NCBI RefSeq assembly: GCF_000981765.1
Contig: NZ_CP010975.1
Span: forward strand, 682,001 to 746,000
Direction: 5' to 3'
Origin: Kangiella geojedonensis
GTDB taxonomy: Bacteria > Pseudomonadota > Gammaproteobacteria > Enterobacterales > Kangiellaceae
DNA length: 64,000 bases
The stretch's first letter is position 1. Each line of letters begins with the position of its first letter. Position numbers and translations under genes: made by a program. Under the pieces are notes generated by a model. The model ran no database searches, was not told the DNA's origin, and was given only the letters and a program-made list of their open reading frames with translations. This document shows, in pieces, positions 8,550-18,725 of this stretch.

Positions 8550-9227
8550 TCAATCAGCCTTCAACACTTCCTGCACTTTTGGCCATACGTTGTCGAGCAG
8601 GGTAGGTTGTGCTTTTTCATTGGGGTGGATGCCGTCTTTTTGCATCAGCTCATCTTTGCCACCAACGTTTTCTAAAAAGAAGGGTACAAGGGCAACTTCA
8701 TTACTGTCGGCGACTTTTTGGTAGTTATTAAAAAAGGCGTCGGCGTAGCGCTCTCCGTAGTTAGGGAAGATGCGAATGCCAAGAAGTAACACTTCTGCGT
8801 TTGACTGCTTTGACATTTTGACCAGTTTGTCGAGGTTGCTTTTGATGGTTTTGGGTGGAAAACCACGAATACCATCGTTACCGCCTAGCTCAATAATAAC
8901 GACGTCTGGCTGGTGAACCTCAAGTAATTTGGGCAGTCTTTGCAGGCCTTGCGTGGTCGTATCGCCACTAATACTGCTGTTGATTACTTGGTAATTGATG
9001 CTTTCTTCACTTAACTTCTTGTCTAATAAGGCTACCCATGTTTTATCGGGGCTGAAGTTATAGCCGGAGCTTAAGCTATCGCCTAATACGAGGATTTTCC
9101 CTTGCTCGGCTGTATCTGCGTGGCTTGGAAGAGCCAGCATTAGAGTCAGCACTGTAACAACTGGAAACAAAATTTGGGCAAAAAGTTTTTTAAACATGGT
9201 AAGTTTGCTATTAATTAATCGATTCAT
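8550..9227 (-). CDS. tesA: Thioesterase I / lysophospholipase L1 TesA
   Basis: Periplasmic multifunctional SGNH/GDSL hydrolase acting on acyl-CoA, lysophospholipid and arylester substrates. Block I GDSLSSGY carries Ser51, block II has Gly in ISGDTTTQGL, block III GGND has Asn117, and block V DGIHPN has Asp198 and His201, so the active site is complete. The signal peptide hydrophobic run is followed by an SHA-D cleavage site. The upstream ATG (9227) gives 225 residues; an internal ATG at 9197 gives a cleaner signal peptide, and neither has a clear ribosome-binding site. Divergent from ybbA by 34 bp, the same neighbourhood as in E. coli. Confidence 0.93.
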   Translation of the reverse strand: MNRLINSKLTMFKKLFAQILFPVVTVLTLMLALPSHADTAEQGKILVLGDSLSSGYNFSPDKTWVALLDKKLSEESINYQVINSSISGDTTTQGLQRLPKLLEVHQPDVVIIELGGNDGIRGFPPKTIKSNLDKLVKMSKQSNAEVLLLGIRIFPNYGERYADAFFNNYQKVADSNEVALVPFFLENVGGKDELMQKDGIHPNEKAQPTLLDNVWPKVQEVLKAD

Positions 9228-9261
9228 TTAGTTAGTCATTATCTCAGGGTAATTAATCACT

Positions 9262-9978
9262 ATGTTGCGAACACACGAATTAACCAAAACCGTTAACTCA
9301 CAAGGTCACGATTTGACCATTCTATCTGACGTTAGTTTAACCGTAAATGAACAAGATACCGTCGCTATCGTTGGCGTATCTGGCTCGGGTAAGTCGACTT
9401 TACTGTCGCTACTCGCTGGATTGGACCTACCAAGCGGTGGTGAAGTTCACTTGGCGGATGAGCCTTTACATCAGCTAGATGAAGATCAGCGAGCTGCAGT
9501 AAGAGCCCAGCACGTTGGTTTTGTGTTCCAATCGTTTCACCTATTACCAGGCTTGAGCGCTTTGGAAAATGTGATGCTGCCGATTGAATTAAAGGAACAG
9601 GATCGCCCAAAGGAGCGCGCCACTGAGTTGTTGGAAAAGGTCGGTTTAAAAGACCGTTTACAGCATTATCCGAACCAATTGTCAGGAGGTGAACAGCAGC
9701 GTGTGGCCATCGCTAGGGCGTTTGCCAGCGAACCTAAGATCCTATTTGCCGACGAACCGACGGGTAATCTTGATACCAAAAACGGCGATAAGGTGAGTGA
9801 TTTATTGTTCGACTTGAATAAACAGTTAGGCACAACTTTGGTGTTAGTGACGCACGATGATCGTTTAGCAGAGCGTTGTCAGCGCATTATTCGTCTCGAA
9901 GGTGGCAAAGTGGTTGCCGATAATGCTTCCGAAGCTTTTCAAAGGGAAGCCCTTCAAGAACAGGCCGCGGAGCAATAA
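9262..9978 (+). CDS. ybbA: ABC transporter ATP-binding protein YbbA
   Basis: LolD/MacB-type ATPase of 238 residues. Walker A GVSGSGKS (38-45), Q-loop near FVFQSFHLL, signature LSGGEQQR (140-147), Walker B ILFADE (160-165) and the switch His in LVTHDDR are intact. It pairs with the FtsX-type permease YbbP, whose gene starts 3 bp after this stop codon. The tesA-ybbA-ybbP set is conserved in enteric bacteria; export of lipophilic compounds or envelope maintenance is the usual proposal, but the substrate is not established. Confidence 0.93.
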   Translation: MLRTHELTKTVNSQGHDLTILSDVSLTVNEQDTVAIVGVSGSGKSTLLSLLAGLDLPSGGEVHLADEPLHQLDEDQRAAVRAQHVGFVFQSFHLLPGLSALENVMLPIELKEQDRPKERATELLEKVGLKDRLQHYPNQLSGGEQQRVAIARAFASEPKILFADEPTGNLDTKNGDKVSDLLFDLNKQLGTTLVLVTHDDRLAERCQRIIRLEGGKVVADNASEAFQREALQEQAAEQ

Positions 9979-9980
9979 TT

Positions 9981-12470
9981 ATGTTGAGTATGGCGTTACG
10001 AACTTTTCGCCGTGACTGGAACGCTGGCGAAGTTAAAGTCTTACTATTTGCACTGACCATTGCTGTGATGGCAATGGTGGCGATTGGCTCGATCACAGAT
10101 CGGGTCCATCGAGCCATGGGCGAGTCAAGCAGTGCGTTTTTGGGCGCAGACTATACTTTTGAATCACCACGGCCAATTGAGTCCGCATGGATTGAGCGAG
10201 GATTGAGCGGTGGACTGGAGATAACTCGATCTAAATCTTTCGCCACGGTCCTATCAAAAGGTGATAATTTCCAGTTAGTGAGCGTAAGAGCGTTGGGTGG
10301 GAAGTTTCCTTTAAAAGGCACCATTGAAATTGCAGAAAAGCCTTTTGCGAAAGGCGTTGTTCAACAAGCCCAACCAAAAGCTGGAACTATATGGCTAGAA
10401 CCGAGAATCTTAGGGATTCTAGGTGTTGAAGTTGGCGATAAGATTGACTTTGGCGCTATTCAGCTCACGGTGGATGGCGTTATAGTCGCTGCGCCAGGAC
10501 AAGCAAGTGAAGTTTTCAATGTGGCGCCCAAGGTGCTGATCAATCTTGATGATGTGCAAAAAGCGAATATCATTCAAGAAGGCAGTCGCGTTAGCCATAC
10601 ATTATTTATTGCCGGAAAGCCCCATGTGCGCGACTCTTATATGATGTGGCTTAAATCACAAAAGAATCCTTCGCAAAAAATTACAGGCGGTAAAGAAGGC
10701 ACGCCAGCATTAAAAGCGGCACTTGAAAGAGCTGAAACCTTTTTGCGATTAGCGAGTTTAATTTCTGTCGTGCTCGCTGGTGTGGCGATTGCGGTTGCTG
10801 CGGGCCGTTATAGTCAAAGGCACTTTGACTACTCAGCGATTTATCGCTGTTTAGGCATGCAAATTCGTCAGGTTCACAAACTGTATTTGTGGCAGTTATT
10901 TATGATTGGTTTGTTAGGTTCTGGTATTGGTCTTGCTCTTGGCCTTGGTCTGCAATCCTTAATCATTAATCAGTTCTCTGACTTTTTACCGAAGCCGATG
11001 GTCGGCATTAGCTTGGCGCCTGTATTAACGGGAGCGCTTAGTGGTTTAGTGGTATTGTTAGGCTTTGCTTTACCATCATTCTTGCAGATAGCGAAAGTGC
11101 CGCCACTACGCGTTCTACGTAAAGAGTTGTTACCGCGCGCCATGTCGAGCTGGATGATTTATTTATTGGCTATTGGCGTCATGGCATTGTTAATGTGGTG
11201 GCAGAGTCAGTCGTTATTATTAGTGGGGATTTTGTTGGCCGTAGCCGTGGTGACGTATTTGCTGATCCGATTAATTGCTTGGTTTATCTTTAGAATTGGT
11301 GTCTGGCTGGGTAAACGTGGCTCTTTAGCAGTGCGCTTTGGCGTGGGTCAGTTAAAGCAGTACCCAGCATTTACCATCAGCCAAATCAGTGCTTTCGGTT
11401 TGGCGTTTATAATCATGTTATCGACTGTCTTGCTGCGAAGCGAACTGCTTAGTGAGTGGCAAAGTCAGTTACCTGAAAAGGCGCCAAATCATTTCTTAAT
11501 CAATGTCCAAGAGCAAGAAGTTGAGCCACTGGAAAAGCTACTCGAAGCAAGTAACGTCAGTACCGAAGGTATTTATCCGATGGTGCGTGGTCGTGTGGTT
11601 GGCTTGAATGATATGACGTTAGAAGAAGCGCTGGATGAAAACCAACAGCGTGTTGGCGCGGTGCGTCGCGAGTTGAATTTAACCTGGATGGCAGATGTTC
11701 CTGAGGCCAATAAAGTGACAAAAGGTGAGTGGTGGTCTGAGGCTGATGTTGCGGATGAGCGCGCTGAGTTGTCTGTAGGTGAAGAGCTTGCTGAACGTTT
11801 AGGGCTGGAAATTGGGGATGTCCTCAAATTTTCAATCGGTGGTTTAGAAGTTGAAGGAGAAATTACCAATCTTCGCTCGATTCAGTGGGATTCGTTCCAA
11901 CCGAACTTCTTTATTATTTTCGAACCGGGCGGGCTCGATGGTTTTCCGGCAAGCTATATCACCAGTTTCTATTTACCGATTGACGATAAGCCGGTGTTAA
12001 ATCAAATCTTGAAACAGATGCCGACAGTCACCATAATCGAGCTCGATTCGATTATGGAGCAGGTACAGTCGATTCTCGATCAAGTGACCATGGCGGTTGA
12101 GTTTATCATGCTGTTCGTGCTGCTGGCCGGCATTGCTGTGCTGTATGCGGTATTGCAAGTTAGCCGAGAGGAGCGTCTATTATCGGCGACCTTGTTGAAA
12201 GCTCTGGGTGCGAGAAAAAAGTTTATTCGTGCCAGTATTTTAGCTGAACTTGTTTTGCTGGGAGTGTTTTCTGGGGTGTTGGGCGTCATTGGTGGTGAGG
12301 TCTTGGTCAACATTCTTTACTCTAAAGCATTTGATATCGATTTAGTCTTGCACCCATGGTATTGGTTATGGGTACCCCTGATCAGCGTCAGCTTTATTGG
12401 GATTGTGGGTTGGCTCGGCCTAAGACATCTCTTAAATCAACCTGCTCACCAAGTTTTACGTGAGTATTAG
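9981..12470 (+). CDS. ybbP: FtsX-like ABC permease YbbP
   Basis: Large inner-membrane permease of 829 residues, the usual size of YbbP. The N-terminal signal-anchor helix (about 21-42) is followed by a periplasmic domain, then groups of membrane helices near 255-275, 305-330, 340-370, 395-440 and 470-490, a second periplasmic domain (about 500-690), and three C-terminal helices from about 700. This is the duplicated FtsX layout. Start ATG 9981 is 3 bp after ybbA, so the two are cotranslated. It presumably works with YbbA as a type VII (mechanotransmission-type) ABC system. No frameshift seen. Confidence 0.92.
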   Translation: MLSMALRTFRRDWNAGEVKVLLFALTIAVMAMVAIGSITDRVHRAMGESSSAFLGADYTFESPRPIESAWIERGLSGGLEITRSKSFATVLSKGDNFQLVSVRALGGKFPLKGTIEIAEKPFAKGVVQQAQPKAGTIWLEPRILGILGVEVGDKIDFGAIQLTVDGVIVAAPGQASEVFNVAPKVLINLDDVQKANIIQEGSRVSHTLFIAGKPHVRDSYMMWLKSQKNPSQKITGGKEGTPALKAALERAETFLRLASLISVVLAGVAIAVAAGRYSQRHFDYSAIYRCLGMQIRQVHKLYLWQLFMIGLLGSGIGLALGLGLQSLIINQFSDFLPKPMVGISLAPVLTGALSGLVVLLGFALPSFLQIAKVPPLRVLRKELLPRAMSSWMIYLLAIGVMALLMWWQSQSLLLVGILLAVAVVTYLLIRLIAWFIFRIGVWLGKRGSLAVRFGVGQLKQYPAFTISQISAFGLAFIIMLSTVLLRSELLSEWQSQLPEKAPNHFLINVQEQEVEPLEKLLEASNVSTEGIYPMVRGRVVGLNDMTLEEALDENQQRVGAVRRELNLTWMADVPEANKVTKGEWWSEADVADERAELSVGEELAERLGLEIGDVLKFSIGGLEVEGEITNLRSIQWDSFQPNFFIIFEPGGLDGFPASYITSFYLPIDDKPVLNQILKQMPTVTIIELDSIMEQVQSILDQVTMAVEFIMLFVLLAGIAVLYAVLQVSREERLLSATLLKALGARKKFIRASILAELVLLGVFSGVLGVIGGEVLVNILYSKAFDIDLVLHPWYWLWVPLISVSFIGIVGWLGLRHLLNQPAHQVLREY

Positions 12471-12480
12471 AAGCTAAATG

Positions 12481-12522
12481 TGGTCTGCTCTGGTAACCCT
12501 AAAAATTGCTGTGAGCAGACCA
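12481..12522. repeat. 10-bp inverted repeat after ybbP
   Basis: TGGTCTGCTC and GAGCAGACCA are perfect complements around a 22-base loop, 10 bp after the ybbP stop. No T-run follows, so it is not a standard terminator. It may stabilise the 3' end of the transcript. Confidence 0.45.
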
Positions 12523-12594
12523 ACAAAAAGACGGCTAAAGAAAAATAAAGGTAGACACCGACTAGCTTTGGTTGTTATTAATAAAAAAGGATAG

Positions 12595-12627
12595 ACAGGT
12601 CAGCCAGTAATAGTTGCCCTGTTTTTT
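12595..12627 (+). terminator. Weak terminator-like stem before topA
   Basis: ACAGG and CCTGT pair around an 18-base loop and run directly into six T. The stem is short, so this could instead be an attenuator in the topA leader. Confidence 0.35.
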
Positions 12628-12676
12628 GTATATATAAAGCAATTAAATCATTGATTTTAAAGAAAAAGATTCTTTT

Positions 12677-15304
12677 ATGGGTAAATCCTTAGTGATCGTG
12701 GAGTCGCCAGCAAAGGCGAAAACCATTAACAAATATCTTGGTAATGACTACGTGGTTAAGTCCAGTGTGGGTCATATTCGTGATTTGCCGACAGGTTCAA
12801 AAAAGAAACCTGTTGATGCAAAAGAGCGCGCACGCAAAGCCGCTGAAACGCGAAAACTATCGCCAGAAGAAAAGATCAAGCATAAGGCGCGAAAGGAGAA
12901 GCAGGCGCTGTTTGATCGTATGGGGATTAATCCAGAAAAAGGTTGGGACGCGACTTATGAAGTCTTGCCCGGCAAAGAAAAAGTATTAAATGAACTAAAA
13001 AAGCTGGCTAAAGACGCCGATGAAATCTATCTCGCAACGGATTTGGATAGAGAAGGAGAGGCCATTGCGTGGCACTTACGTGAGTCTTTAGGCGGTGAGG
13101 ATACACGCTTTAAGCGCGTTATCTTTAACGAAATCACAAAAAAAGCGATTCAAGAAGCGTTCCAAAAGCCGGGTATCTTGGACATGAATTATGTTCATGC
13201 TCAGCAAGCTCGCCGTTTCTTGGACCGTGTGGTTGGTTTTATGGTGTCGCCGCTGTTATGGCGTAAAATTTCTCGTGGTTTATCAGCAGGACGTGTGCAA
13301 TCTGTAGCAGTGCGCCTGCTTGTAGAGCGTGAGCGTGAAATTCGTGCTTTTATCCCTGAAGAATATTGGGATGTGCATGCAGATACGCTGACGCAGAGCG
13401 ACAATGAGCTGCGCTTGATGGTTAACAAGCATCAAGGCAAGACTTTCAAGCCAACCAATGAAGCGGATACCAATAAAGCGTTAGAAGAGTTAAAGCAGCA
13501 CAGTTACAGTGTTTCTTCTCGTGAAGATAAGCCACAGAAAAGTAAAGCGCCTAAACCTTTTATTACTTCAACTCTGCAACAAGCTGCGAGTACACGTTTA
13601 GGGTTTGGTGTAAAAAAGACCATGATGATGGCGCAACGCTTGTATGAAGCAGGTTATATTACTTACATGCGTACTGACTCGATGAACTTGAGTCAGGATG
13701 CTGTGGCAGCTTGTCGCGATCACATTAATGACCAATATGGCGCTAAGTATTTACCGAGCGATCCAAATATCTACTCCAGTAAAGAAGGCGCTCAAGAGGC
13801 GCACGAAGCGATTCGTCCATCGGATGTGAATGTTCGTGTGACCCAGCTGAAAAATATGGAAAAAGATGCGGAGCGTCTTTATGAACTTATCTGGCGTCAA
13901 TTTGTAGCATGCCAGATGACTCCTGCAGAGTTTGATGTGACCAGCTTAAAAGTGACGGCAGGCGATTATGAACTGAAAGCTCGTGGTCGAGTGATGAGAT
14001 TTGATGGTTGGACAAAGGTTCAGCCGATGCAAAGTCGTAGTAAAGAAGATCAAGAACTGCCGAATGTTAAAGAGGGCGAAGAGCTTAAGTTACAGAAGCT
14101 CGATCCTAAGCAACACTTTACTAAACCACCGGCGCGTTATTCTGAAGCAGCGCTGGTTAAAGAATTAGAAAAGCGTGGTATAGGTCGACCATCGACTTAT
14201 GCATCAATTATTTCGACGATTCAAGACCGCGGTTATGTGCGTCTTGATAATAAGCGTTTTTACGCCCAAAAGATGGGTGAGATCGTTACGGACCGCTTGG
14301 TTGAGAGTTTTGATGATTTGTTGGATTACTCTTTCACTGCAACGATGGAAAAGCATCTTGATGAAATTGCAAAAGGTCGTTCTGATTGGCGCATCACGCT
14401 TGATGAGTTTTACGATGAGTTTTCAGAGCAACTGAAAAAAGCTGATCAATCTCAAGATGAAGGTGGCATGCGTCGCAACGAAGCCGTTGAAACTGAGCTC
14501 GAATGTGAAAAATGCGGTGAGCACAATTTAGCAATAAGAAATGCCAGCACCGGTGTTTTCTTAGGTTGCACAGGTTATTCGTTGCCACCAAAAGAGCGCT
14601 GCAAGAATACGGTAAACCTCATTCCAGGCGAAGAGTTTGTTGCAGCGGATGAGGAAGAAGAAGCGCGTTACCTGCATAGCCGTAAGCGTTGCCCGAAATG
14701 TAACTCGACCATGGATGATTACTTGGTCAATGAACAAACCAAGTTGTTTATTTGTGGTAATAACCCTGATTGTGATGGTTATGAGGTTGAAAAAGGCGAG
14801 TATAAGATTAAAGGCTATGATGGTCCTGTCTTAGACTGCGATAAGTGTGGCAGTGAAATGCAGCTGAAAACGGGGCGCTTCGGTAAATATTTTGGCTGTA
14901 CCAGTGAGGACTGTAAAAATACTCGAAAATTACTGAAGAATGGTGAGCCTGCTCCACCAAAGGCGGATCCTATCCCGATGCCAGACTTGCAGTGTGAGAA
15001 AGTTGACGACCATTATGTGTTGCGTGATGGCGCAGCGGGCATTTTCTTAGCTGCGAGCAAGTTCCCAAAGAATCGCGAAACACGAGCACCGGCAGTGGAT
15101 GAGGTTAAGCTAGTTGAAGACCAGCTTGATCCAAAATACAAATTCTTAGCCAAAGCACCGGTTAAGGATCCTGATGGTAATCGCACTTTTGTTAAGTTCA
15201 GTCGTAAAACTAAGGAACAGTATGTCGCTGGGGTTAAAGAAGATGGTAAAGCCAGCGGTTGGGCAGCATTTTATAAGAATGGTAAGTGGCAGGAGAAAGA
15301 ATAA
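12677..15304 (+). CDS. topA: DNA topoisomerase I TopA
   Basis: Type IA topoisomerase that relaxes negative supercoils. The 875 residues show the TOPRIM domain ([29 protein letters not shown] near 122-133), the active-site tyrosine Tyr330 within ITYMRTDS with adjacent Arg332, and three C-terminal tetracysteine zinc ribbons: from [18 protein letters not shown] and DCDKCGSEM, all with four cysteines. A charged Lys/Arg-rich insert occupies about 42-78, as in E. coli. Length and zinc-finger number match the gammaproteobacterial enzyme. The start has no strong ribosome-binding site but the [15 protein letters not shown]-terminus fixes it. Confidence 0.98.
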   Translation: MGKSLVIVESPAKAKTINKYLGNDYVVKSSVGHIRDLPTGSKKKPVDAKERARKAAETRKLSPEEKIKHKARKEKQALFDRMGINPEKGWDATYEVLPGKEKVLNELKKLAKDADEIYLATDLDREGEAIAWHLRESLGGEDTRFKRVIFNEITKKAIQEAFQKPGILDMNYVHAQQARRFLDRVVGFMVSPLLWRKISRGLSAGRVQSVAVRLLVEREREIRAFIPEEYWDVHADTLTQSDNELRLMVNKHQGKTFKPTNEADTNKALEELKQHSYSVSSREDKPQKSKAPKPFITSTLQQAASTRLGFGVKKTMMMAQRLYEAGYITYMRTDSMNLSQDAVAACRDHINDQYGAKYLPSDPNIYSSKEGAQEAHEAIRPSDVNVRVTQLKNMEKDAERLYELIWRQFVACQMTPAEFDVTSLKVTAGDYELKARGRVMRFDGWTKVQPMQSRSKEDQELPNVKEGEELKLQKLDPKQHFTKPPARYSEAALVKELEKRGIGRPSTYASIISTIQDRGYVRLDNKRFYAQKMGEIVTDRLVESFDDLLDYSFTATMEKHLDEIAKGRSDWRITLDEFYDEFSEQLKKADQSQDEGGMRRNEAVETELECEKCGEHNLAIRNASTGVFLGCTGYSLPPKERCKNTVNLIPGEEFVAADEEEEARYLHSRKRCPKCNSTMDDYLVNEQTKLFICGNNPDCDGYEVEKGEYKIKGYDGPVLDCDKCGSEMQLKTGRFGKYFGCTSEDCKNTRKLLKNGEPAPPKADPIPMPDLQCEKVDDHYVLRDGAAGIFLAASKFPKNRETRAPAVDEVKLVEDQLDPKYKFLAKAPVKDPDGNRTFVKFSRKTKEQYVAGVKEDGKASGWAAFYKNGKWQEKE

Positions 15305-15341
15305 CGGGTTATATCTACTGCGCTTCAGCCATACTTTGTTC

Positions 15342-15399
15342 AAATCCACTTTATAAATACTCGATTACTAGTGTAAACTCCGTCTTATAAAGTGGATTT
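15342..15399. repeat. Intergenic palindromic repeat family B, copy 1
   Basis: A perfect 15-bp inverted repeat (AAATCCACTTTATAA at 15342-15356 and its complement at 15385-15399) surrounds a core CTC-N2-TTACTA-N2-GTAA-N-CTCCG. The same core lies inside a different stem at 40021-40121 after purL. Located between topA and pyrD, where it may also act as a terminator-like stem. Confidence 0.75.
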
Positions 15400-15474
15400 C
15401 GCCGCGTCTTGCTATCGCTCGTGACGATATAACGGCAATCCTTTCTGTAATTTATAGTCATTTCTGGGCAAAAA

Positions 15475-16500
15475 ATGTACTCTTTACTACGTTCTATCTT
15501 ATTTCAGCTCGATGCTGAGCGTTCTCATCACTTATCACTAAACTCATTAAACCTAGCCAAAAAGCTGAGCTTAACGGGACTGTTGGCAAAACCGATGGTG
15601 AATGATCCTGTAGAGGTGATGGGGCTAAAGTTTCCAAATCGAGTGGGCTTAGCCGCTGGTTTAGACAAAAATGGTGAGTATGTCGATGCCCTTAGTAGTC
15701 TAGGTTTTGGCTTTGTGGAAGTTGGAACGGTAACGCCTCGCCCTCAGCCGGGGAATCCTAAGCCGCGCTTGTTCAGAATTAAAGAGGCCGAAGCGATCGT
15801 GAATCGCATGGGCTTTAATAATGACGGTGTTGAGCAACTGTTAGAAAATGTCAGTAAGGCTCAGTACGATGGTGTGTTAGGCATCAATATCGGGAAAAAC
15901 TTCGATACTCCTGTAGAAAAAGCAGTTGATGACTACTTGATTGGTATGGAAAAAATATACCAAAAAGCGGATTACATGGTGGTCAATATTTCTTCTCCTA
16001 ATACTCCGGGCTTACGTGACTTGCAGTTTGGAGAGACGTTAAAAGCTCTGCTGGGAAGTTTAAAAGAGAAGCAACATCAGCTGCATAACGAATACGGTGT
16101 TTACAAGCCGCTAGCGATTAAGATCGCGCCAGACTTGTCGAGCGACAATATCCAAGAATTAGCGCAAACCTTTACTCAATTTGAGATGGATGGTGTTATT
16201 GCGACCAATACCACCTTTGATCGAAGCCAAGTTGAAGGCATGAACAATGCTGATGAGCAGGGAGGGTTAAGCGGTAAGCCATTGGCTACACAATCGACCA
16301 AGGTTATCCAAAACTTGGTCGAAGCGATGAATCATAAAATTCCTGTGATTGGCGTTGGTGGTATTCATAATGCTGAAACAGCGATTGAAAAAATAGAAGC
16401 CGGCGCTTCATTAGTGCAGGTATATTCGGGCTTTATTTACGAAGGCCCACAACTGATACACACAGCGGCCCAAGCTCTCAAAGAGCGTTTTAGCCACTAG
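15475..16500 (+). CDS. pyrD: Dihydroorotate dehydrogenase (quinone), class 2, PyrD
   Basis: Fourth step of pyrimidine synthesis: dihydroorotate is oxidised to orotate with electrons passed to membrane quinone. The 341-residue length and N-terminal helical extension (MYSLLRSILFQLDAERSHHL) identify the membrane-associated class 2 form. FMN-site segments GLAAGLDKNGE and GVGGI are present, and the catalytic Ser174 lies in NISSPNTPGLRDLQ. rlmL follows after 15 bp, so the two are probably cotranscribed. No oddities. Confidence 0.97.
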   Translation: MYSLLRSILFQLDAERSHHLSLNSLNLAKKLSLTGLLAKPMVNDPVEVMGLKFPNRVGLAAGLDKNGEYVDALSSLGFGFVEVGTVTPRPQPGNPKPRLFRIKEAEAIVNRMGFNNDGVEQLLENVSKAQYDGVLGINIGKNFDTPVEKAVDDYLIGMEKIYQKADYMVVNISSPNTPGLRDLQFGETLKALLGSLKEKQHQLHNEYGVYKPLAIKIAPDLSSDNIQELAQTFTQFEMDGVIATNTTFDRSQVEGMNNADEQGGLSGKPLATQSTKVIQNLVEAMNHKIPVIGVGGIHNAETAIEKIEAGASLVQVYSGFIYEGPQLIHTAAQALKERFSH

Positions 16501-16515
16501 TAACCGAGAATAATT

Positions 16516-18669
16516 ATGCAGTTTTATGCTATTTGTCCCAAAGGTGTCGAAGGATTACTTGCCGACGAACTCAAGTCTTTTGGTGCAACCAACATTAAAG
16601 AACACCCCACGCACATCGCTTTTGAGGGTGATCTCAAACTGGCTTATACCAGTTGTTTACATTCTCGGTTAGCGAATAGAGTCTATTTATGTCTACTCGA
16701 CGATAATTTTGAATCCGTAGATGAACTCTATCAAAAGGTTAATACTATCGAGTGGAGCTGGCACTTTGATTTCAAGCAAACCTTTTTGGTTAACTGTGTG
16801 GCTCGAAAGAACAAGCATATTCGTCACTCTGGTTTCGGTGGGCAAAAAGTCAAAGACGCTATTGTCGATTATTTCATGGAGCGTTATGAGCAGCGTCCGT
16901 CGGTGGATAAAGAGAATCCTGATTATCGTGTGCATGCGCTGGTTAATGGCAACCAAATTAAAGTAGGAATCGATCTCTGTGGCCATGGTCTAAACCAGCG
17001 AGGCTATCGAGAAGAAGGTGGTCGTGCACCGATTAAAGAAAACTTAGCCGCAGCGTTGTTAATAAGAGCGAATTGGCCGGCTTTGGCGGAAGAAGGGTAT
17101 GATTTTCACGACCCTATGTGTGGTAGTGGAACCCTGCTGATTGAAGCCGCAATGATGGCAGCAAAGGTTGCTCCAGGATTACTCAACAACAATTATGCCT
17201 TTAAAACATGGAAACAGCACGATGACGAGCTTTGGCAAGATATATTAAGTCAGGCTAAGGAAATTGCTGAAAAAGGCAAAGAGACGCTTAAAAGCCACTT
17301 CTATGGCAGCGATAGTTTCCGCAAGAACCTGCCGTTAGCTAAAGATAATTGCCAAGCGAGTGGTCTTTCAGAGTTCATCACTATTGAAGAACAAGATATT
17401 CGCCACCCGAAAAAAGAACCGATCAGCGAAAAAGGATTAATGTTATCCAATCCTCCTTACGCCGAGCGCTTAGGCGAGGAGGAAGAAGTCACTCAGTTAT
17501 ACCGTGACTTCGGCGATTATATGAAAGTTCGTTGCGACGGGTGGAGGGCAGCGTTTATTACTACCGATGAGCAGTTCGCTAAGGCTGTGGGTATTCGCTC
17601 TCATAAGCAGTACAAATTTAAGAATGGTGCTCTCGACTGTAAGTTGTATCTGTTTGAGGTATCGGAAAGTAATTATTACAAGCCGTTTGATCCCACGCGC
17701 TGGAACCCTGACTGGGAAAACAATTTAGCCGACGGTGCGGTCATGCTGAAAAATCGTATGCGGAAAAATATGCAACGATTGAAATCTTACTTGAAGCAAA
17801 ACGATGTGACTTGTTATCGGCTTTATGATGCTGATTTACCTGAGTATGCTGCTGTTGTTGATGTCTATGATGATGAAGTCCATATTCAGGAGTACATGCC
17901 ACCTAAGGACATCCCTGAAAAAGTGAGTCGTAAGCGTCTACAAGATATTGTCAGAGTAACGGCGGGCTTGTTAGAGATTCCTGAAGTTAATATTCACTTA
18001 AAACAACGTCAAAGACAAAAAGGTAAGCAGCAATACACCAAACAGTCGGGTGAAGAAGGCTTTAAAGTAGTCCATGAGAATGGCTTTAACTTTCAGGTCA
18101 ACTTAAAGCAATACCTTGATACTGGGTTATTCCTTGATCATCGTAAGACCAGAAAAATGATACTGAGCGAAGCTGAAGGGAAGAAATTTCTTAACTTATT
18201 CGCTTATACCGGCTCTGTGAGCGTCTATGCAGCGCTTGGTGGTGCCTCTACTACAACCGTTGATATGTCTAGAACCTACCTTGATTGGGCAAAGAAGAAC
18301 TTTAGCCTTAACGGTATCACTCCTTATGGACATAGTTTCGTACAGTCTGATTGTATGCAGTGGCTTGAAGAGAATAGTGACGCTAAACAGTATGATTTAA
18401 TTTTTCTGGATCCGCCGACTTTCTCCAATTCGAAGCGAATGAACACAACTTTTGACGTACAGCGAGATCAAGAAAGTCTTATCTCAATGACCATGAAGTT
18501 ATTAAAACCCCGTGGAAAACTGTATTTTTCAAATAACTTCAAAAAGTTTGCAATGGACACTGCGATTAATGAAAACTATCAAGTGCAAGAAGTAACAGGA
18601 AAAACCTTACCACCTGACTTTAAAAATAGTAGAAACCATCATCGATGTTGGTTAATTCAGCATAAATAA
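16516..18669 (+). CDS. rlmL: Bifunctional 23S rRNA methyltransferase RlmKL
   Basis: Fused enzyme that makes m2G2445 and m7G2069 in 23S rRNA during 50S assembly. The 717 residues contain an N-terminal THUMP RNA-binding domain (about 45-155), the RlmL Rossmann domain with DPMCGSGTLLIEAA and catalytic NPPY (312-315), and the RlmK domain with FAYTGSVSVYAA and the LDPPTFSNS motif (Asp632). This two-domain fusion is the normal gammaproteobacterial form. It follows pyrD closely and ends at a strong terminator. Confidence 0.97.
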   Translation: MQFYAICPKGVEGLLADELKSFGATNIKEHPTHIAFEGDLKLAYTSCLHSRLANRVYLCLLDDNFESVDELYQKVNTIEWSWHFDFKQTFLVNCVARKNKHIRHSGFGGQKVKDAIVDYFMERYEQRPSVDKENPDYRVHALVNGNQIKVGIDLCGHGLNQRGYREEGGRAPIKENLAAALLIRANWPALAEEGYDFHDPMCGSGTLLIEAAMMAAKVAPGLLNNNYAFKTWKQHDDELWQDILSQAKEIAEKGKETLKSHFYGSDSFRKNLPLAKDNCQASGLSEFITIEEQDIRHPKKEPISEKGLMLSNPPYAERLGEEEEVTQLYRDFGDYMKVRCDGWRAAFITTDEQFAKAVGIRSHKQYKFKNGALDCKLYLFEVSESNYYKPFDPTRWNPDWENNLADGAVMLKNRMRKNMQRLKSYLKQNDVTCYRLYDADLPEYAAVVDVYDDEVHIQEYMPPKDIPEKVSRKRLQDIVRVTAGLLEIPEVNIHLKQRQRQKGKQQYTKQSGEEGFKVVHENGFNFQVNLKQYLDTGLFLDHRKTRKMILSEAEGKKFLNLFAYTGSVSVYAALGGASTTTVDMSRTYLDWAKKNFSLNGITPYGHSFVQSDCMQWLEENSDAKQYDLIFLDPPTFSNSKRMNTTFDVQRDQESLISMTMKLLKPRGKLYFSNNFKKFAMDTAINENYQVQEVTGKTLPPDFKNSRNHHRCWLIQHK

Positions 18670-18670
18670 A

Positions 18671-18698
18671 AAAAAGCCCAGCAATTGCTGGGCTTTTT
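18671..18698. terminator. Bidirectional intrinsic terminator
   Basis: A near-perfect palindrome, A-tract then GCCCAGCAATTGCTGGGC then T-tract, between the converging rlmL and H1-like genes. Confidence 0.93.
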
Positions 18699-18725
18699 CC
18701 TTTTGCGTAAAGCTCTACAGTCGTA

